Shown: positions 9,485 through 18,468, numbered from the stretch's first letter. The stretch is 54,033 nt of DNA from Halobacteriales archaeon SW_7_65_23 (GCA_003022725.1 PXSQ01000020.1:579-54611); one strand, 5' to 3'. Translations and numbers: made by a program. The notes: generated from the sequence alone by a model not told the origin.

Positions 9485-9874
9485 TCACAGCCGATGAACC
9501 GAAACGTCGAGATCACCGTCCTCGACGGACGCGGTGAGCATCGTCGTCTCGCGGGCGGGCTGGGCGCCCGTGACGCTGCCGGGGTTGAGCAGGCGGATGC
9601 CGTCGTGGGTTTTGTCGACCTGTTCGTGGGTGTGGCCGGCGACGCCGACCGCCTTCTCGGCGTCGGCGTGCTCGCGGACGGTGTCGGGATCCATGTTGCC
9701 GTGGACGGCAGTTATCTCCCCCGCCAGGTCGCGCTGGTCGTCGAACGCCCCCTTGGAGTCGAAGTCGCCGGCGTGGATCACGTGATCTGCCTCGCGGATG
9801 CGTTCGGCGAACGCCTCGGGGATCGACTGTGCCCGCGACGGGATGTGCGGGTCGCTGATGATTGCTACTTCCAT
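9485..9874 (-). CDS. YfcE/MJ0936-type phosphoesterase with internal deletion
   Basis: 129 residues from the ATG at 9874. Calcineurin-like metal motifs are present: AIISDPHIP (normally D-x-H), HAGDFDS and VHGNMD, then VAGHTHEQVD and LLNPGSVTG. Family members of this type are about 160-170 residues. Between GNMDP and DTVREHADAEKAVGVAGHTH the segment that normally holds the strand and the His-Gly metal-ligand motif is missing, an in-frame loss of roughly 30-40 residues. The product is therefore probably inactive or altered. The stop codon coincides with the flank of a family A element. It is the first of three neighbouring genes with internal deletions. Confidence 0.7.
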   Translation of the reverse strand: MEVAIISDPHIPSRAQSIPEAFAERIREADHVIHAGDFDSKGAFDDQRDLAGEITAVHGNMDPDTVREHADAEKAVGVAGHTHEQVDKTHDGIRLLNPGSVTGAQPARETTMLTASVEDGDLDVSVHRL

Positions 9875-9912
9875 ACTCTGGAGTCCGACGGCCAGCGTCA
9901 AGAAACTAGTCG

Positions 9913-10011
9913 GTGATCACCTACCGCTGGGTGGAAGGCGAAGACGAGACGGACTTCGGGGCGGTGATCGAGGCTGTCCGGGAGGCGGCCGCCGAGGCGG
10001 CGATCTCGTAG
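9913..10011 (+). pseudogene. Possible C-terminal remnant, unknown family
   Basis: A 32-codon stretch, VITYRWVEGEDETDFG then AVIEAVREAAAEAAIS, and a stop. It has haloarchaeal amino-acid use but no upstream continuation; an in-frame stop lies just before it. It is probably the leftover end of a gene between the phosphoesterase and the GTPase. Confidence 0.25.
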
Positions 10012-10060
10012 CGTCGGAATCGCTTGCGGTATTGGCTGGTCCGCTCGCAGCGGAAACGGC

Positions 10061-11163
10061 TCAGTTGGCAGTACTGACGATCTTGATGACGTCGCCCTCT
10101 TCGAGTTCGTGGTCGTCGCCGATCTTGCGGCCGTCGCGGGCGTCGACGGCGTGGAGGTAGCCGTCGCCGATGTCCGAGTGGACGGCGTAGGCGAGGTCGA
10201 CCGGCGTCGAGCCCTCCCGGAGGAGGTGGGCGTCGGGCAGCATCCGGCCCTGGCTGTCGGTCCAGTGCGGCCACCGTACACCTCGATGACCGTCCGGACT
10301 GCTTCGAGGCCCTCGCGTTGCTCGTCGCTGACGCCGGCGTCGAGGGAGAAGCCGTCGTCGCCGAGGTCGTACTCGACGAGGCCGGCCTCGGCGCCGCGCC
10401 GGAGCGCGAGTTCGCCGTTCGCCGTGGTTGGGACGACGATGTCCGCCGCTTCTTTGAGGCGTTCGACGTTGCCCTCGGGTGCGATGTCGGCCTTGTTGGC
10501 GACGACGACGATCGGTTTAGTGCGCTCGCGGAGGTCGCCGGCGAGCGCGCGGCGGTGCTCGCCCGTCCACTCGCGGGGATCCTCGGGGTAGTCGACGCTG
10601 CGGAGGATGCGGGCAACGTCGAGTTCGGTGGCGCCGACGCCGGTGAGCATCTCGGTGAGGGCGTCGTCGATGTCGAATTCCGGCGAGCGGGACTGGCGTT
10701 CGATCGTCTCCCAGTTGCGCTCGACGATGGAAGCGAGCCAGCGGGTCATCTCCTCCTCGATGAAGTCGACGTCCTCGACGGGGTCGTGCTCGCCGACCTC
10801 GACGGGTTCGCCCTCCTCGTTGGTGGCGCCGGCGGCGTCGACGACGTGCAGGATGGCGTCTGCGTCGGTGAGTTCGTCGAGGAATTGGTTGCCGAGGCCG
10901 CGGCCCTCGTGGGCGCCGGGGACCAGGCCGGCGACGTCGTATAGTTCCAGGGGCACGTAGCGCTTGCCGTCCGCGCAGTTATCGCTGTCACAGCGGCTGT
11001 CGCGGTCCAGACAGGGACAGCGCGTCCGGGCGTAGCTCACGCCCCGGTTGGCGTCGATCGTGGTGAAGGGGTAGTTGCCGACCTCCACGTCGGCCATCGT
11101 AGCCGCGGTGTAGAAGGTGGACTTGCCGGCGTTCGGCTTCCCGGCGAGCGCGAGCGAGATCAT
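10061..11163 (-). pseudogene. Obg/YchF-type GTPase, frameshifted by an internal deletion
   Basis: The start is the ATG at 11163. The N-terminal GTPase domain has a P-loop (AGKPNAGKSTF), switch regions (NYPFTTIDANRG), DVAGLVPGAH and NKAD, plus a cysteine-rich insert (CPCLDRDSRC). The frame runs correctly to VIEVYGG near 10265 and then leaves the family sequence. The family sequence resumes in another frame at [20 protein letters not shown] and continues through a TGS-like domain to a stop at 10061. Family members have roughly 25 more residues at the joint, so a deletion not divisible by three is the best reading. This is a conserved archaeal GTPase, so loss is surprising; sequencing or assembly error is possible. 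Confidence 0.8.
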
Positions 11164-11234
11164 GACTTGGGCTGTGTTTCGCTCCCCGATGAAACATCCT
11201 TTTGGTTTCGGTTTTTGTAGTCGGTGGTTTCTGA

Positions 11235-11339
11235 TACTGGTGGCTGTAATTCTTTTACTCACCAGTCTCTGCTATCTGCGGAGACAGACCCTCTCCGCCT
11301 GGATTCTCAATTCGAGTTTTCACGTACGTGCACCGAGTA
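11235..11339. mobile_element. Family A element with degenerate right end
   Basis: The left TIR TACTGGTGGCTGTAA is intact, and the interior matches the full copy at 26844 (CGGAGACAGACC, GATTCTCAATTCGAG, TTTTCACGTACGT). The right TIR is mutated to GTGCACCGAGTA. It lies upstream of the GTPase gene and touches a half copy of family E. Confidence 0.75.
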
Positions 11340-11343
11340 CCAC

Positions 11344-11373
11344 TATGGCGGTAATAAGTCACGCACGATCGTA
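11344..11373. mobile_element. Family E element, right half only
   Basis: ATGGCGGTAATAAG then TCACGCACGATCGTA, followed by TGA. It matches the right end of the full family E copy at 41646 with one substitution in the TIR. The left half is missing, probably lost when the two adjoining elements rearranged. Confidence 0.6.
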
Positions 11374-11469
11374 TGAGTTGGGGGAGCCGGCTGTTGTTGG
11401 ATTGCTTGTGGCGCTGAAAATCCCCGCCGGCTGGCTAGGAATGGACGTGGTTGCGTCCGCCTGGGCTAC

Positions 11470-11795
11470 AGTCTTGAAAGCCCCCCGTCCGCTCGACCAT
11501 CCGGGTTCCGGAAGACGGTCCTGCTCACTCGCTGCACTCTCACGGCTCGCTCCGCTCGCCATTCGAGCATTCGGAGACCTCGCTTCGCTCGGTCTCCCGC
11601 TCGTTGCGCTTCTCATCCACCGTCAGAGCACGCTCTGACGAGCCCTCGCTCGCTCCGCGCGCGAGGACCTCGCGCAGTACGTGCTCGCGGCCCTCGCTGC
11701 TCACGGGTCGCTTCCGCTCCCCGCTCGCATTCCGAGGGCTCCCTCCGGTCGCCCTCACTGCTCAGGCACGCTCACCAGCGCGGCCTGCTTGGTGA
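11470..11795. repeat. Family D hairpin-rich repeat, half copy
   Basis: It starts with CTTGAAAGCCCCCCGTCCGC and CGACCATCCGGG, the same opening as the elements at 23844 and 28934. It then runs through many short complementary modules such as GCTCGCTCCGCTCGC. The core CCCCTTTCAGTCCCACCC stem and the closing inverted repeat are absent. Together with the elements at 11235-11373 it fills the ~670 bases between the GTPase and the peptidase; no other gene is evident here. Confidence 0.55.
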
Positions 11796-11839
11796 GTAAT
11801 TGTCGAGCGAAAATCCTGGGGAGACAGACCTACCGCCAG

Positions 11840-13056
11840 CTACTCGATGTCGACCCCGCGCTCCTCGGCGCGTTCCTCGATGGTGTGGCGGTCGACGGCC
11901 TCGACGGGGTACTCGTCGGCCGCGAGCCGTGCAGTTCCAGCCGTCAGCAGGACGCCATCAGCCCCGGCACGCCTGCCCGGACGAACGGCCAGTGGTCGCT
12001 GTGGGTTACGAAGTCGTCCTTGACCTCGATCGGTGTGTCGAGGTCCTCCGAGGCTGCCTCGAAGGCGTCCGCAAGGCCGTCGAACCCGTGGACGTCGACC
12101 CCCAGCTCGCGGGAGCCGCCGATGCCGTCGAGGTTCACGACGGCCTTGATCCCGTCGAGGTCGGCCACTCCGACCATGTGCCGGGATCCCCGCAGCCCCA
12201 TCTCCTCGGCGCCGAACGTGACACACCGGACGCCCACTTCCAGGTCGTCCTCCACGGACGCGAGCAGGCGGCCGACCTCAGCAACGAGTGCCGAACCGGC
12301 GCCGTTGTCCTCCGCGCCTTCCGCGATGTCGTGGGCGTCGTAGTGGGCGGTCACCAGCACCTCCTGGTCGGTCTCGGGCCCGATCCGGGCCGAGACGTTC
12401 TGGGACGTGGTCATCTCGTTGCGACAGTCGATGTCCAGCGAGCCTGATACCTCGCCGCGCTCGCAGTACCGGACCAGCCGGTGGCCGAGTTCACGGGAGA
12501 CGCCAGCTGCCGGGATCGGGCCCGGGCCGTCCGCGTCGCTGACGCCGCCGGTCGGCGGGAGACAGCCCTCGACGTGATTCCGGAAGAGAAAGCCGGCCGC
12601 GCCGCGGTCGGCGGCCTCATGGTACTTCTCGCGGCGGTGGAGCCACCGGTCGTAGTCGTCGGGCGTCTTGCTCGACGCGAGCACGAGCGCGCCCTCGACG
12701 TCGGCCTCGTCGAACTCCTCGGGCGTGCCGTGGCCGACGTCGACGATTCCTGTTTCGACCTCGCCCGCTGGCGTCCCGGGGAGGGCAAACAGCTGGTGGG
12801 GATCGCCGTAGTGCTGGTCGTGGTCTGGCAACGAGAGCGTCGTCGCGCCGCGCCACCAGCCCGGAATCTCGAACGACTCCATCGTCACGTCTTGGAGGCT
12901 GGCGCCCTCGAACGCCTCCGCGACGACCTCTGCCGCCGCTTCCTCGCCGTCCTGGCCGGCCATGCGGTTGCCGACGTCGACGAGCGATTCGAGCGTCTCC
13001 CACGCGATGCTGTTCCGGTGGGCGTCGCCGATCACTGCCGCCGGTAGCCTGGGCAT
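11840..13056 (-). pseudogene. M28-family zinc aminopeptidase, frameshifted near the C-terminus
   Basis: From the ATG at 13056 the sequence shows a PA-type insert and then the M28 zinc-binding core: VTAHYDAHDIAEGAEDNGAG (His and bridging Asp), TFGAEEMGLRGS (Glu-Glu) and NLDGIGG. The frame is good to GVPGLMAS near 11950 and then hits a stop at 11944. A family-like ending (LAADEYPVEAVD then RHTIEERAEERGVDIE) follows in another frame to 11840. The segment that should lie between normally carries the last zinc-ligand His (HTHADT in relatives). A deletion of about 100 bases is the simplest reading. The product should be catalytically impaired. Secretion is unlikely, as no signal peptide is seen. 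Confidence 0.75.
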
Positions 13057-13096
13057 GTCCTAACCTCCGGAACCGCCCACCTGAAGCTGTCCGTAG

Positions 13097-13315
13097 CGGC
13101 AATCCAGGTGTCTCGGGGCGCTCGCGACCGGTGCTGTCGCCGCGCTGGCGGGATGTGCTGACGTCGTCCAGCCGATCGCGGATTCGAGCCTTGAGGACGT
13201 CAACGTCACCAGTGACGTCGACGAGCCGGTTACGATCCCCCACCGCGACGCGTCGCTCATCGTCGAGTACAGCCCCGAGGGGTTCGAGATCGGCACCTTT
13301 GAAGAGCGCTCCTGA
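13097..13315 (+). pseudogene. Small lipoprotein gene with damaged 5' end
   Basis: An open frame of about 72 codons reads CLGALATGAVAALAGCADVV, with a clear lipobox (LAGC), then a short acidic mature part ending EYSPEGFEIGTFEERS. There is no start codon in frame; a TAG sits directly upstream. Just before it, CTGAAGCTGTCC could be the remains of Met-Lys-Leu-Ser in a shifted frame. Removing two bases would restore a normal lipoprotein signal. It is therefore either recently broken or mis-sequenced. It is divergent from the peptidase gene. Confidence 0.5.
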
Positions 13316-13320
13316 CCCGG

Positions 13321-14325
13321 TCAGTCCGCGGCGTCACCGTCTTCGGCTGTCGCGGGTTCAGGCCTTTCTTCCTCCTCGTCGGCTTGCGCTGTGGTGTCAT
13401 CCTGCTCGGCGGCCTGGTCGGCGTGATCCGCGGCTGCTTCGACCGCCTCCTCGCTCCCGCCGACGACGGCGTTGTCGATCACGGGCTCTGACACCATCGA
13501 CATCTCCTCGCTGGCGCGGATCGACCCCTCGACCGTCGCCTCGTGGTGCACCTCGACGTAGTCGCCGGAGACGTCGCCCCGGATGTTCGCGTCCGGCCCG
13601 ACGCGGACGGTGCCGCTTTTGGTCGTCACGTTCCCCGTCACTTCAGTGCCCGACCCGACAGTGATCCCCTCGCGGGCCCGGAGACTGCCGAAGATCTCGT
13701 TGTCGCGGCCGACCACGAGCGACTCCGCGCGGACGTTGCCGTGCAGGCGGCAGCCGTCGCCGATCCGACCCGGCGCCGACACCTGCCAGGCGTCGTCGCT
13801 GACGCGACTCCCACGCGGGATCAGCACGGGTTCGTGGTCGCGCTTTTCTCCATCGTCGAGCACGGCCGAGAGCATCTCCTCGGCTTTCTCCTCCTCGCCG
13901 ATCCGCAACAGCTGCGAGAGGTAGACAAAGAGGAACACGATCGTCGGCATCGGGTTCCGGATGACGATCCAGCCGTTGGCCTCGAACCCGTCCTCGATGT
14001 CGACGTCGTCGCCGATGTCGAGGTTGCCGGCGACACGGAGCTCCCCGCCGATCGAGACCCGCTCACCGAGGTACGCGTCCTCGCCGACGAGGACGTTGTC
14101 GGCGACTGAACACCACATGTCGAGCCGGCAGTCGCCCTCGGCCTCGATGTGGCCGCCGAACGTCACCCGCTCGCCGGCGATCACGTTCCGGCCGCGGACG
14201 CCGAACTCGACGGTGCTCTGGCCCCCGACGATCACGTCCCCCTCGGTCACGAGGTCGTGCTCCTCGACGTGGGTCCCCCCGGGAATCACCAGCTCGTCGA
14301 GCGGATCCGAACGAAACGCTGGCAC
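13321..14325 (-). CDS. Bactofilin-like polymer-forming protein
   Basis: 334 residues from a GTG at 14325; a longer frame to 14427 is unlikely because a TATA-like box sits in between. The body is a series of short beta-helix-type repeats (TEGDVIVGGQSTVEFGVRGR, GGHIEAEGDCRL, GNVRAESLVVGRDNEIFGSL, VTGNVTTKSGTVRVGPDANI), as in bactofilin-type and acyltransferase-like beta-helix proteins. One hydrophobic stretch (MPTIVFLFVYLSQLLRI) interrupts the repeats. The C-terminal 60 residues are acidic and Ala-rich, probably disordered. A cytoskeletal or envelope scaffold role is inferred from the fold only. Confidence 0.7.
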   Translation of the reverse strand: MPAFRSDPLDELVIPGGTHVEEHDLVTEGDVIVGGQSTVEFGVRGRNVIAGERVTFGGHIEAEGDCRLDMWCSVADNVLVGEDAYLGERVSIGGELRVAGNLDIGDDVDIEDGFEANGWIVIRNPMPTIVFLFVYLSQLLRIGEEEKAEEMLSAVLDDGEKRDHEPVLIPRGSRVSDDAWQVSAPGRIGDGCRLHGNVRAESLVVGRDNEIFGSLRAREGITVGSGTEVTGNVTTKSGTVRVGPDANIRGDVSGDYVEVHHEATVEGSIRASEEMSMVSEPVIDNAVVGGSEEAVEAAADHADQAAEQDDTTAQADEEEERPEPATAEDGDAAD

Positions 14326-14347
14326 ACTCCATACAGCGTCTTCGGCC

Positions 14348-14359
14348 GTATTAAACCCC
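14348..14359 (-). promoter_or_regulatory. TATA-like box of the bactofilin-like gene
   Basis: On the minus strand this reads GGGGTTTAATAC, about 28 bases before the GTG at 14325. It argues for that start over the upstream in-frame ATG. Confidence 0.5.
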
Positions 14360-14453
14360 AGTGCCGCGTCTGACGGGCGTCTGACGCACGCGGTGCGACG
14401 TTTCGCGAGTCGATCCGGTACATACACCTTGCTCCCAGCCCTGGATCCTGCCG

Positions 14454-15293
14454 ATGACTGCGGAGATCACCGCGGACACGAGAGCCGAGGCGGTCGTGGA
14501 CGCGCTGGGGTTGCTGTACCACGACGGTCTCGATCCCGACGAGTTCATGCTGTTTCCCGAGGATGGCGGGGCGGTCATCGAGGCCAACAGCGACGTGAGC
14601 GACTGGCACCAGACCTACGGCGGGCGGGACGCTTTCGAGTGTCTCGTCCGGACGATCCTCAGCCAGAACACCAGCGACGTCGCGAGCCAACCGGCACACG
14701 AGGCGCTGCTCGACCGCTACGGCGACGAGAGCGAGGGCCACGCTGGCCTCGCCGAGTCGCTCGCGAGCGCCGACCACGGGACGCTGGCCGAGACGATCCG
14801 CTCCGCGGGCCTGTACAACCAGAAAGCCGAGAAGATCATCGGCGCGGCCGAGTGGGTCCTCGAAGAGTACGGCGCCACCGAGGCCTTCGACAAATTCGTC
14901 GCCGACGGCGACCCCGAAGCAGTCAGGGAGACGCTGCTCGGCATCGACGGCGTTGGACCCAAGACGGCCGACTGCGTGCTCCTGTTCTCCGGCGGACGCG
15001 GCGGCGTTTTTCCCGTCGACACCCACGTCCATCGGATTGCCCGCCGGATGGGGCTGGCGCCCCCCGACGCCGACCACGAGGAGGTGCGGGCCCACCTCGA
15101 AGACGACGTGCCCGCCGACAAGTGCGGCTTCGGCCACACTGCGATGATCCAGTTCGGCCGGGAGTACTGCAGCGCCCGCGACCCTGCCTGCCTGGACGAC
15201 CCCGAAGCCTGTCCGCTGGCCGACCTCTGTGATCAGGTCGGGGTCAACACTGTGAGCGGGGCGGTCGTCGATCCCGGCGAGACGGTCGAGTGA
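14454..15293 (+). CDS. nth: Endonuclease III-type DNA glycosylase/AP lyase
   Basis: 279 residues of the HhH-GPD superfamily. Seen: RTILSQNTSDV in the N-terminal helical domain, the helix-hairpin-helix LLGIDGVGPKTADCVL with the expected catalytic Lys, and PVDTHVHRIARRMG with the catalytic Asp. Four cysteines follow (YCSARDPACLDDPEACPLADLC) that should hold a 4Fe-4S cluster. It would remove oxidised pyrimidines and cut at abasic sites in base excision repair. The protein is longer than bacterial Nth, with an N-terminal extension of about 40 residues. A TATA-like box is not obvious. Confidence 0.85.
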   Translation: MTAEITADTRAEAVVDALGLLYHDGLDPDEFMLFPEDGGAVIEANSDVSDWHQTYGGRDAFECLVRTILSQNTSDVASQPAHEALLDRYGDESEGHAGLAESLASADHGTLAETIRSAGLYNQKAEKIIGAAEWVLEEYGATEAFDKFVADGDPEAVRETLLGIDGVGPKTADCVLLFSGGRGGVFPVDTHVHRIARRMGLAPPDADHEEVRAHLEDDVPADKCGFGHTAMIQFGREYCSARDPACLDDPEACPLADLCDQVGVNTVSGAVVDPGETVE

Positions 15294-15350
15294 CTCGCTG
15301 TCCCTCGCCGGACGACACGATCCGCCGTGCGAGCCCCAACGGCAACAGCA

Positions 15351-15388
15351 GATGACAACGAGTAAATGAACCGGGATGACAACGAGTA
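15351..15388 (+). repeat. 14-bp direct repeat before the PGF-CTERM gene
   Basis: GATGACAACGAGTA occurs at 15351-15364 and again at 15375-15388, separated by ten bases. It covers the region just before and across the first possible ATG of the next gene. It could be a regulator site or a chance duplication that created the upstream ATG at 15366. Confidence 0.5.
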
Positions 15389-15401
15389 TGTAGCCACACT
15401 G

Positions 15402-16373
15402 ATGACACGAGAAATCGAACACTCCGGCTCGGGAGGGGCCCCCAGCCCCGACTCCCGCGTTTCGCGCCGGGAGGCGCTCGTGGGGATTGCCGGGTTCGGA
15501 TTCGCCGCTTTTGGTCCCGCAGTGCAGCCGACGACGGCGTCGGACGATCACAGCGTCGCCGTCTCGGTTCGACCGGAGGAACGCTCGGTCGCACCCGAGG
15601 CAACCGAAACGTTCGACGTCGTCGTCGAGGGCCCGACCAACGGGCTCTCGACAGTAGTCGTTGAACTGTCCCTGTCGGATGCCGCCGTGGCGACTGTGAC
15701 GGACGTCGAACTGACCAAGGAATCGATGCTCAGCGAGGTCGAGATCGACGACGGCGTCGTGACGGTCGAGGCCGCGTTGGGGACGAACACCTTCGACCCG
15801 GCGGACGAAATTGTCCCGATAACGTTCACTGTCGAGGCACGTTCCTCCGGGAGTACGGAGATCCGGGTCGAGGAGGCACAGTTCGACGACCTGGACGGCG
15901 AGCCGTACAGTGTCCACCAGACGACGCGCGCTACAGTCCGCGTGGACGACGAAGACGAAAACCAGGATGGAGACGAGGAGCAAGGCGCGGACGAAGAACA
16001 GGACGGAGACGAAGATGGATCAGGGGAAGACGGTGGAAACGAGGAGAGCGCAAGCACTGACGAAGAGGGGAACGACGAACCAGCCGAAAACGGGACAGAC
16101 GGCGACGAAACAGACTCAGACGGGGAGGGAAATACTGACGAAGCGAGTTCGGACGAGGAAGGCAGGAGTGCCGAAGGTGACGGGACAGACGACGGGCAGG
16201 ACGAGAGCGCAGCGGTCAGTGATGACGACGACGGCGAGACGACAGACGACGACGGCGAGACGGCGGACGACGACGGGCCGGGATTCGGTCTTGCGACGGG
16301 CGTCGCCAGTTTCGGGGCACTCGGATACGGGCTGTTGCGACGCGTGTCGCCGACAGCGCACGAAGAGCAGTGA
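15402..16373 (+). CDS. Tat-exported surface protein with PGF-CTERM anchor
   Basis: 323 residues from the ATG at 15402; an ATG at 15366 is also in frame. The N-terminus has a twin-arginine signal (SRREALVGIAGFGFAAFGP). Residues ~45-175 form a cohesin-like beta domain (VRPEERSVAPEATETFDVVV, ATVTDVELTKESMLSEVEID). A very acidic low-complexity linker of about 120 residues follows. The C-terminus GPGFGLATGVASFGALGYGL then LRR matches PGF-CTERM signals, which archaeosortase A removes while attaching a lipid. The protein is thus likely a lipid-anchored cell-surface adhesion or binding protein. Its TGA stop is also the target duplication of a family B element. Confidence 0.8.
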   Translation: MTREIEHSGSGGAPSPDSRVSRREALVGIAGFGFAAFGPAVQPTTASDDHSVAVSVRPEERSVAPEATETFDVVVEGPTNGLSTVVVELSLSDAAVATVTDVELTKESMLSEVEIDDGVVTVEAALGTNTFDPADEIVPITFTVEARSSGSTEIRVEEAQFDDLDGEPYSVHQTTRATVRVDDEDENQDGDEEQGADEEQDGDEDGSGEDGGNEESASTDEEGNDEPAENGTDGDETDSDGEGNTDEASSDEEGRSAEGDGTDDGQDESAAVSDDDDGETTDDDGETADDDGPGFGLATGVASFGALGYGLLRRVSPTAHEEQ

Positions 16374-16481
16374 TATTGTCGAACGTAATTTCGTGGAGTC
16401 ACGCGTTACGTTCAGCCGTTCACCCGTGCGAATACAGCCAGGAGAGTGTCACGATGTGACACAGAATTACGTCCGACAGTA
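16374..16481. mobile_element. Family B element, full length, at a stop codon
   Basis: 108 bp with TIRs TATTGTCGAACGTAA (two changes from consensus) and TTACGTCCGACAGTA. TGA flanks both sides (16371-16373 and 16482-16484), and the left TGA is the stop codon of the PGF-CTERM gene. The interior contains the palindrome TGTCACGATGTGACA. About 180 bases follow before the next gene; I see no feature in them. Confidence 0.85.
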
Positions 16482-16662
16482 TGAGGGACCGGTCGAACTC
16501 GGCGTTCGAGTGGGTGAGAGGTCTCTCGGCGACAGCACGATTGGCCGCGAGCCGTGATCTGCAGTGCGAGCGGAGAGCGAGTATACCTCGTGCAACGCTC
16601 CCGATCATTACACGGGAGGAATCGTCACGAGCGGCGCATGCAACGGTAACCTCGGGCAGCGA

Positions 16663-17538
16663 TCAGACGCTGGGAGAACCGATCTCGTCGGTCGACCCTC
16701 CAGTACTGTTTAGCAGGTCCAAATTTGAGAAAAACCCCGCACAGGCTGCGTTGAACAGCGCAGGATTGTCCTGGTTGACCAGATGGCCTGCGTGGGCAAT
16801 CTCTCGCCAGAACCCGTGACTGACGGTGTCAGCGAGTCGCTCACCCTGACGCTTGACCGGTGGTGCTTCGTGATCGCCGTACAGCACCAGTATCGGCGTC
16901 TGAACGTGCGAGAGATCCGACGGCACGAACTGGTAGAGTGCCTGGAATATCTTCCGATACTCGTCCGGTGACACGTCATCGAGCGCGGTCAGTGCCTGTG
17001 ACTTGACCGCCGGGTCCACGGTCAGCCAGGGTCTCCCGATCGTCGACCGGATCGAGCAAAGCAGCGTCCGGAACGTCGCTGTCGGCCCGATGGTCGACAC
17101 CATCCCGACGATGGCCGGCAACGGTGAGATCAACGGCTTCACTCCCGGTGGGAGGCTGATCGGCGGCATCGACTGGAGCGGCCCGCCGATCACTGCTCCT
17201 CGCGCCCCGTTGGGATGGCTGTCGAGATAGGACTGCACGATCATCCCGCCGATGGAGATGCCACAGAGGATCGGTCGCTCGATGTCGAGGTGGGCCAGCA
17301 GCCGTTCCAGGTCGGCGACGAACAGGTCTATCGAGTACCGCCGCGAATCAGTCGGGCCGGTCTGACCGTGACCGCGGAGGTCGAACGTCACCACTCTGTA
17401 TTCGTCGGCAAACCGGTCAACCTGGGGTCGCCAGGACTCGGCGTTCTGCCAGCCGCCGTGGAGACAGACCAGCGGTGGCCCGTCTCCACGCTCCTCGTAC
17501 CAAAGCGTACCGTTCTCTATCGGAACTGTCGGCATCAC
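16663..17538 (-). CDS. Alpha/beta hydrolase
   Basis: 291 residues. The oxyanion-hole motif LVCLHGGWQNAESW is near residue 25 and the nucleophile elbow GISIGG (Ser) near residue 93. The acidic residue lies in LVLYGDHEAPP and the catalytic His in IAHAGHLVNQDNP. These give a complete catalytic triad. It resembles lactonase- or esterase-type hydrolases of the 3-oxoadipate enol-lactonase group; the substrate is unknown. It lies 80 bases downstream of the methyltransferase on the same strand. The start may be the first ATG (17538) or the next codon, also ATG. Confidence 0.8.
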   Translation of the reverse strand: MMPTVPIENGTLWYEERGDGPPLVCLHGGWQNAESWRPQVDRFADEYRVVTFDLRGHGQTGPTDSRRYSIDLFVADLERLLAHLDIERPILCGISIGGMIVQSYLDSHPNGARGAVIGGPLQSMPPISLPPGVKPLISPLPAIVGMVSTIGPTATFRTLLCSIRSTIGRPWLTVDPAVKSQALTALDDVSPDEYRKIFQALYQFVPSDLSHVQTPILVLYGDHEAPPVKRQGERLADTVSHGFWREIAHAGHLVNQDNPALFNAACAGFFSNLDLLNSTGGSTDEIGSPSV

Positions 17539-17618
17539 GGGAACACAGGGATGCCGTACCCTTGTATCGTCTACCTGCTACTGCAACGACACGACGTCGG
17601 TGTCCTCGATTTCGCCAG

Positions 17619-18260
17619 TCAGACTGGTTTTTGCGCTGTCGTTGCGATCACGAGGTCCGGACTCCACGCGGGGCCCGTGATGAGGTGGCGGTCATCTCGC
17701 CATCCCGCACCCTGGAACAGTCGCGTTGCTTCGTCACGATCGTAGCAGAAAAAGAGCGTCGAATTGATCGTCTCCTGGACGTTCAGAACGGGGTTCAACG
17801 GCGAGAACCGTCGTTGATGAAACCCCATCACGAGAATCGATCCGCCCGGCTTCGTGACGCGAAATGCCTCCTGCAGGACATCCTCCGGCGTCGCCCAGTA
17901 CAGAATCGAGCCGACGGACACGACGCAATCGAAGCTCTCATCCGCGTACGGAAGGCGGTGCCCGTCCGCCTGAACGAACCGGGCATCAGCTAACTCGTCC
18001 TTCTCGGCGGCAGTGTGGAGCTGGTGGGCACTCGGATCGAGTCCGTGCACAGCAGCGACTCGCGGCGGCAGGTGGCTGATCGTCTCACCGGTCCCACAGC
18101 CGATATCGAGAACACGGTCACCGGCGTCGAGTTCGAGCCGTTCGATCCCCTCCCGCTGCAACGACGCTGACCAGAACAGCTCGGAGACGACTGTATCGTA
18201 TCCCGGTGCAATGAATGCAAACCATTGCCGCGCAGCATCGCCGTCCTGTAACAGTCCCAT
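17619..18260 (-). CDS. SAM-dependent methyltransferase, class I
   Basis: 213 residues with a Rossmann-type SAM site: motif I VLDIGCGTGETIS, motif II HGLDPS, a QADGHRLPYADESFDCVV segment and a motif near EAFRVTKPGGSILVMGF. The overall pattern is like UbiE/Methyltransf_11 proteins that methylate small molecules. Substrate unknown. It is on the same strand as the alpha/beta hydrolase and could be co-transcribed with it. Confidence 0.8.
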   Translation of the reverse strand: MGLLQDGDAARQWFAFIAPGYDTVVSELFWSASLQREGIERLELDAGDRVLDIGCGTGETISHLPPRVAAVHGLDPSAHQLHTAAEKDELADARFVQADGHRLPYADESFDCVVSVGSILYWATPEDVLQEAFRVTKPGGSILVMGFHQRRFSPLNPVLNVQETINSTLFFCYDRDEATRLFQGAGWRDDRHLITGPAWSPDLVIATTAQKPV

Positions 18261-18372
18261 ACCACGGTCTTCGGACTGTATCCGAATAATGGTTATCCGA
18301 TCAACAGAAACTGGGATAGAGAGAGATCACGACTGGTATGAATGCGACGGATGAGGCTGAAGGGGGCGCTCA

Positions 18373-18399
18373 TAGTGATTAGACTCACAGTAATCACTA
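18373..18399. mobile_element. Family C element, reduced to its ends
   Basis: TAGTGATTAGACTCACAGTAATCACTA: 27 bp with a family-C-like left end (TAGTGATT) and right end (AATCACTA). Left flank TCA, right flank TCG. It is probably a collapsed copy of the 109-bp elements at 48322 and 53594, or a very short derivative. Confidence 0.55.
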
Positions 18400-18468
18400 T
18401 CGGTCCTGGGGAGAGAGCGGAGGTTCCAAGTCCAACAGTGACAGCATCAGCTCACCGGCCCACGTTTC

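Noticed and set aside
14286-15983. 565-codon minus-strand frame opposite endonuclease III
   Set aside because: Antisense shadow; endonuclease III on the plus strand is complete.
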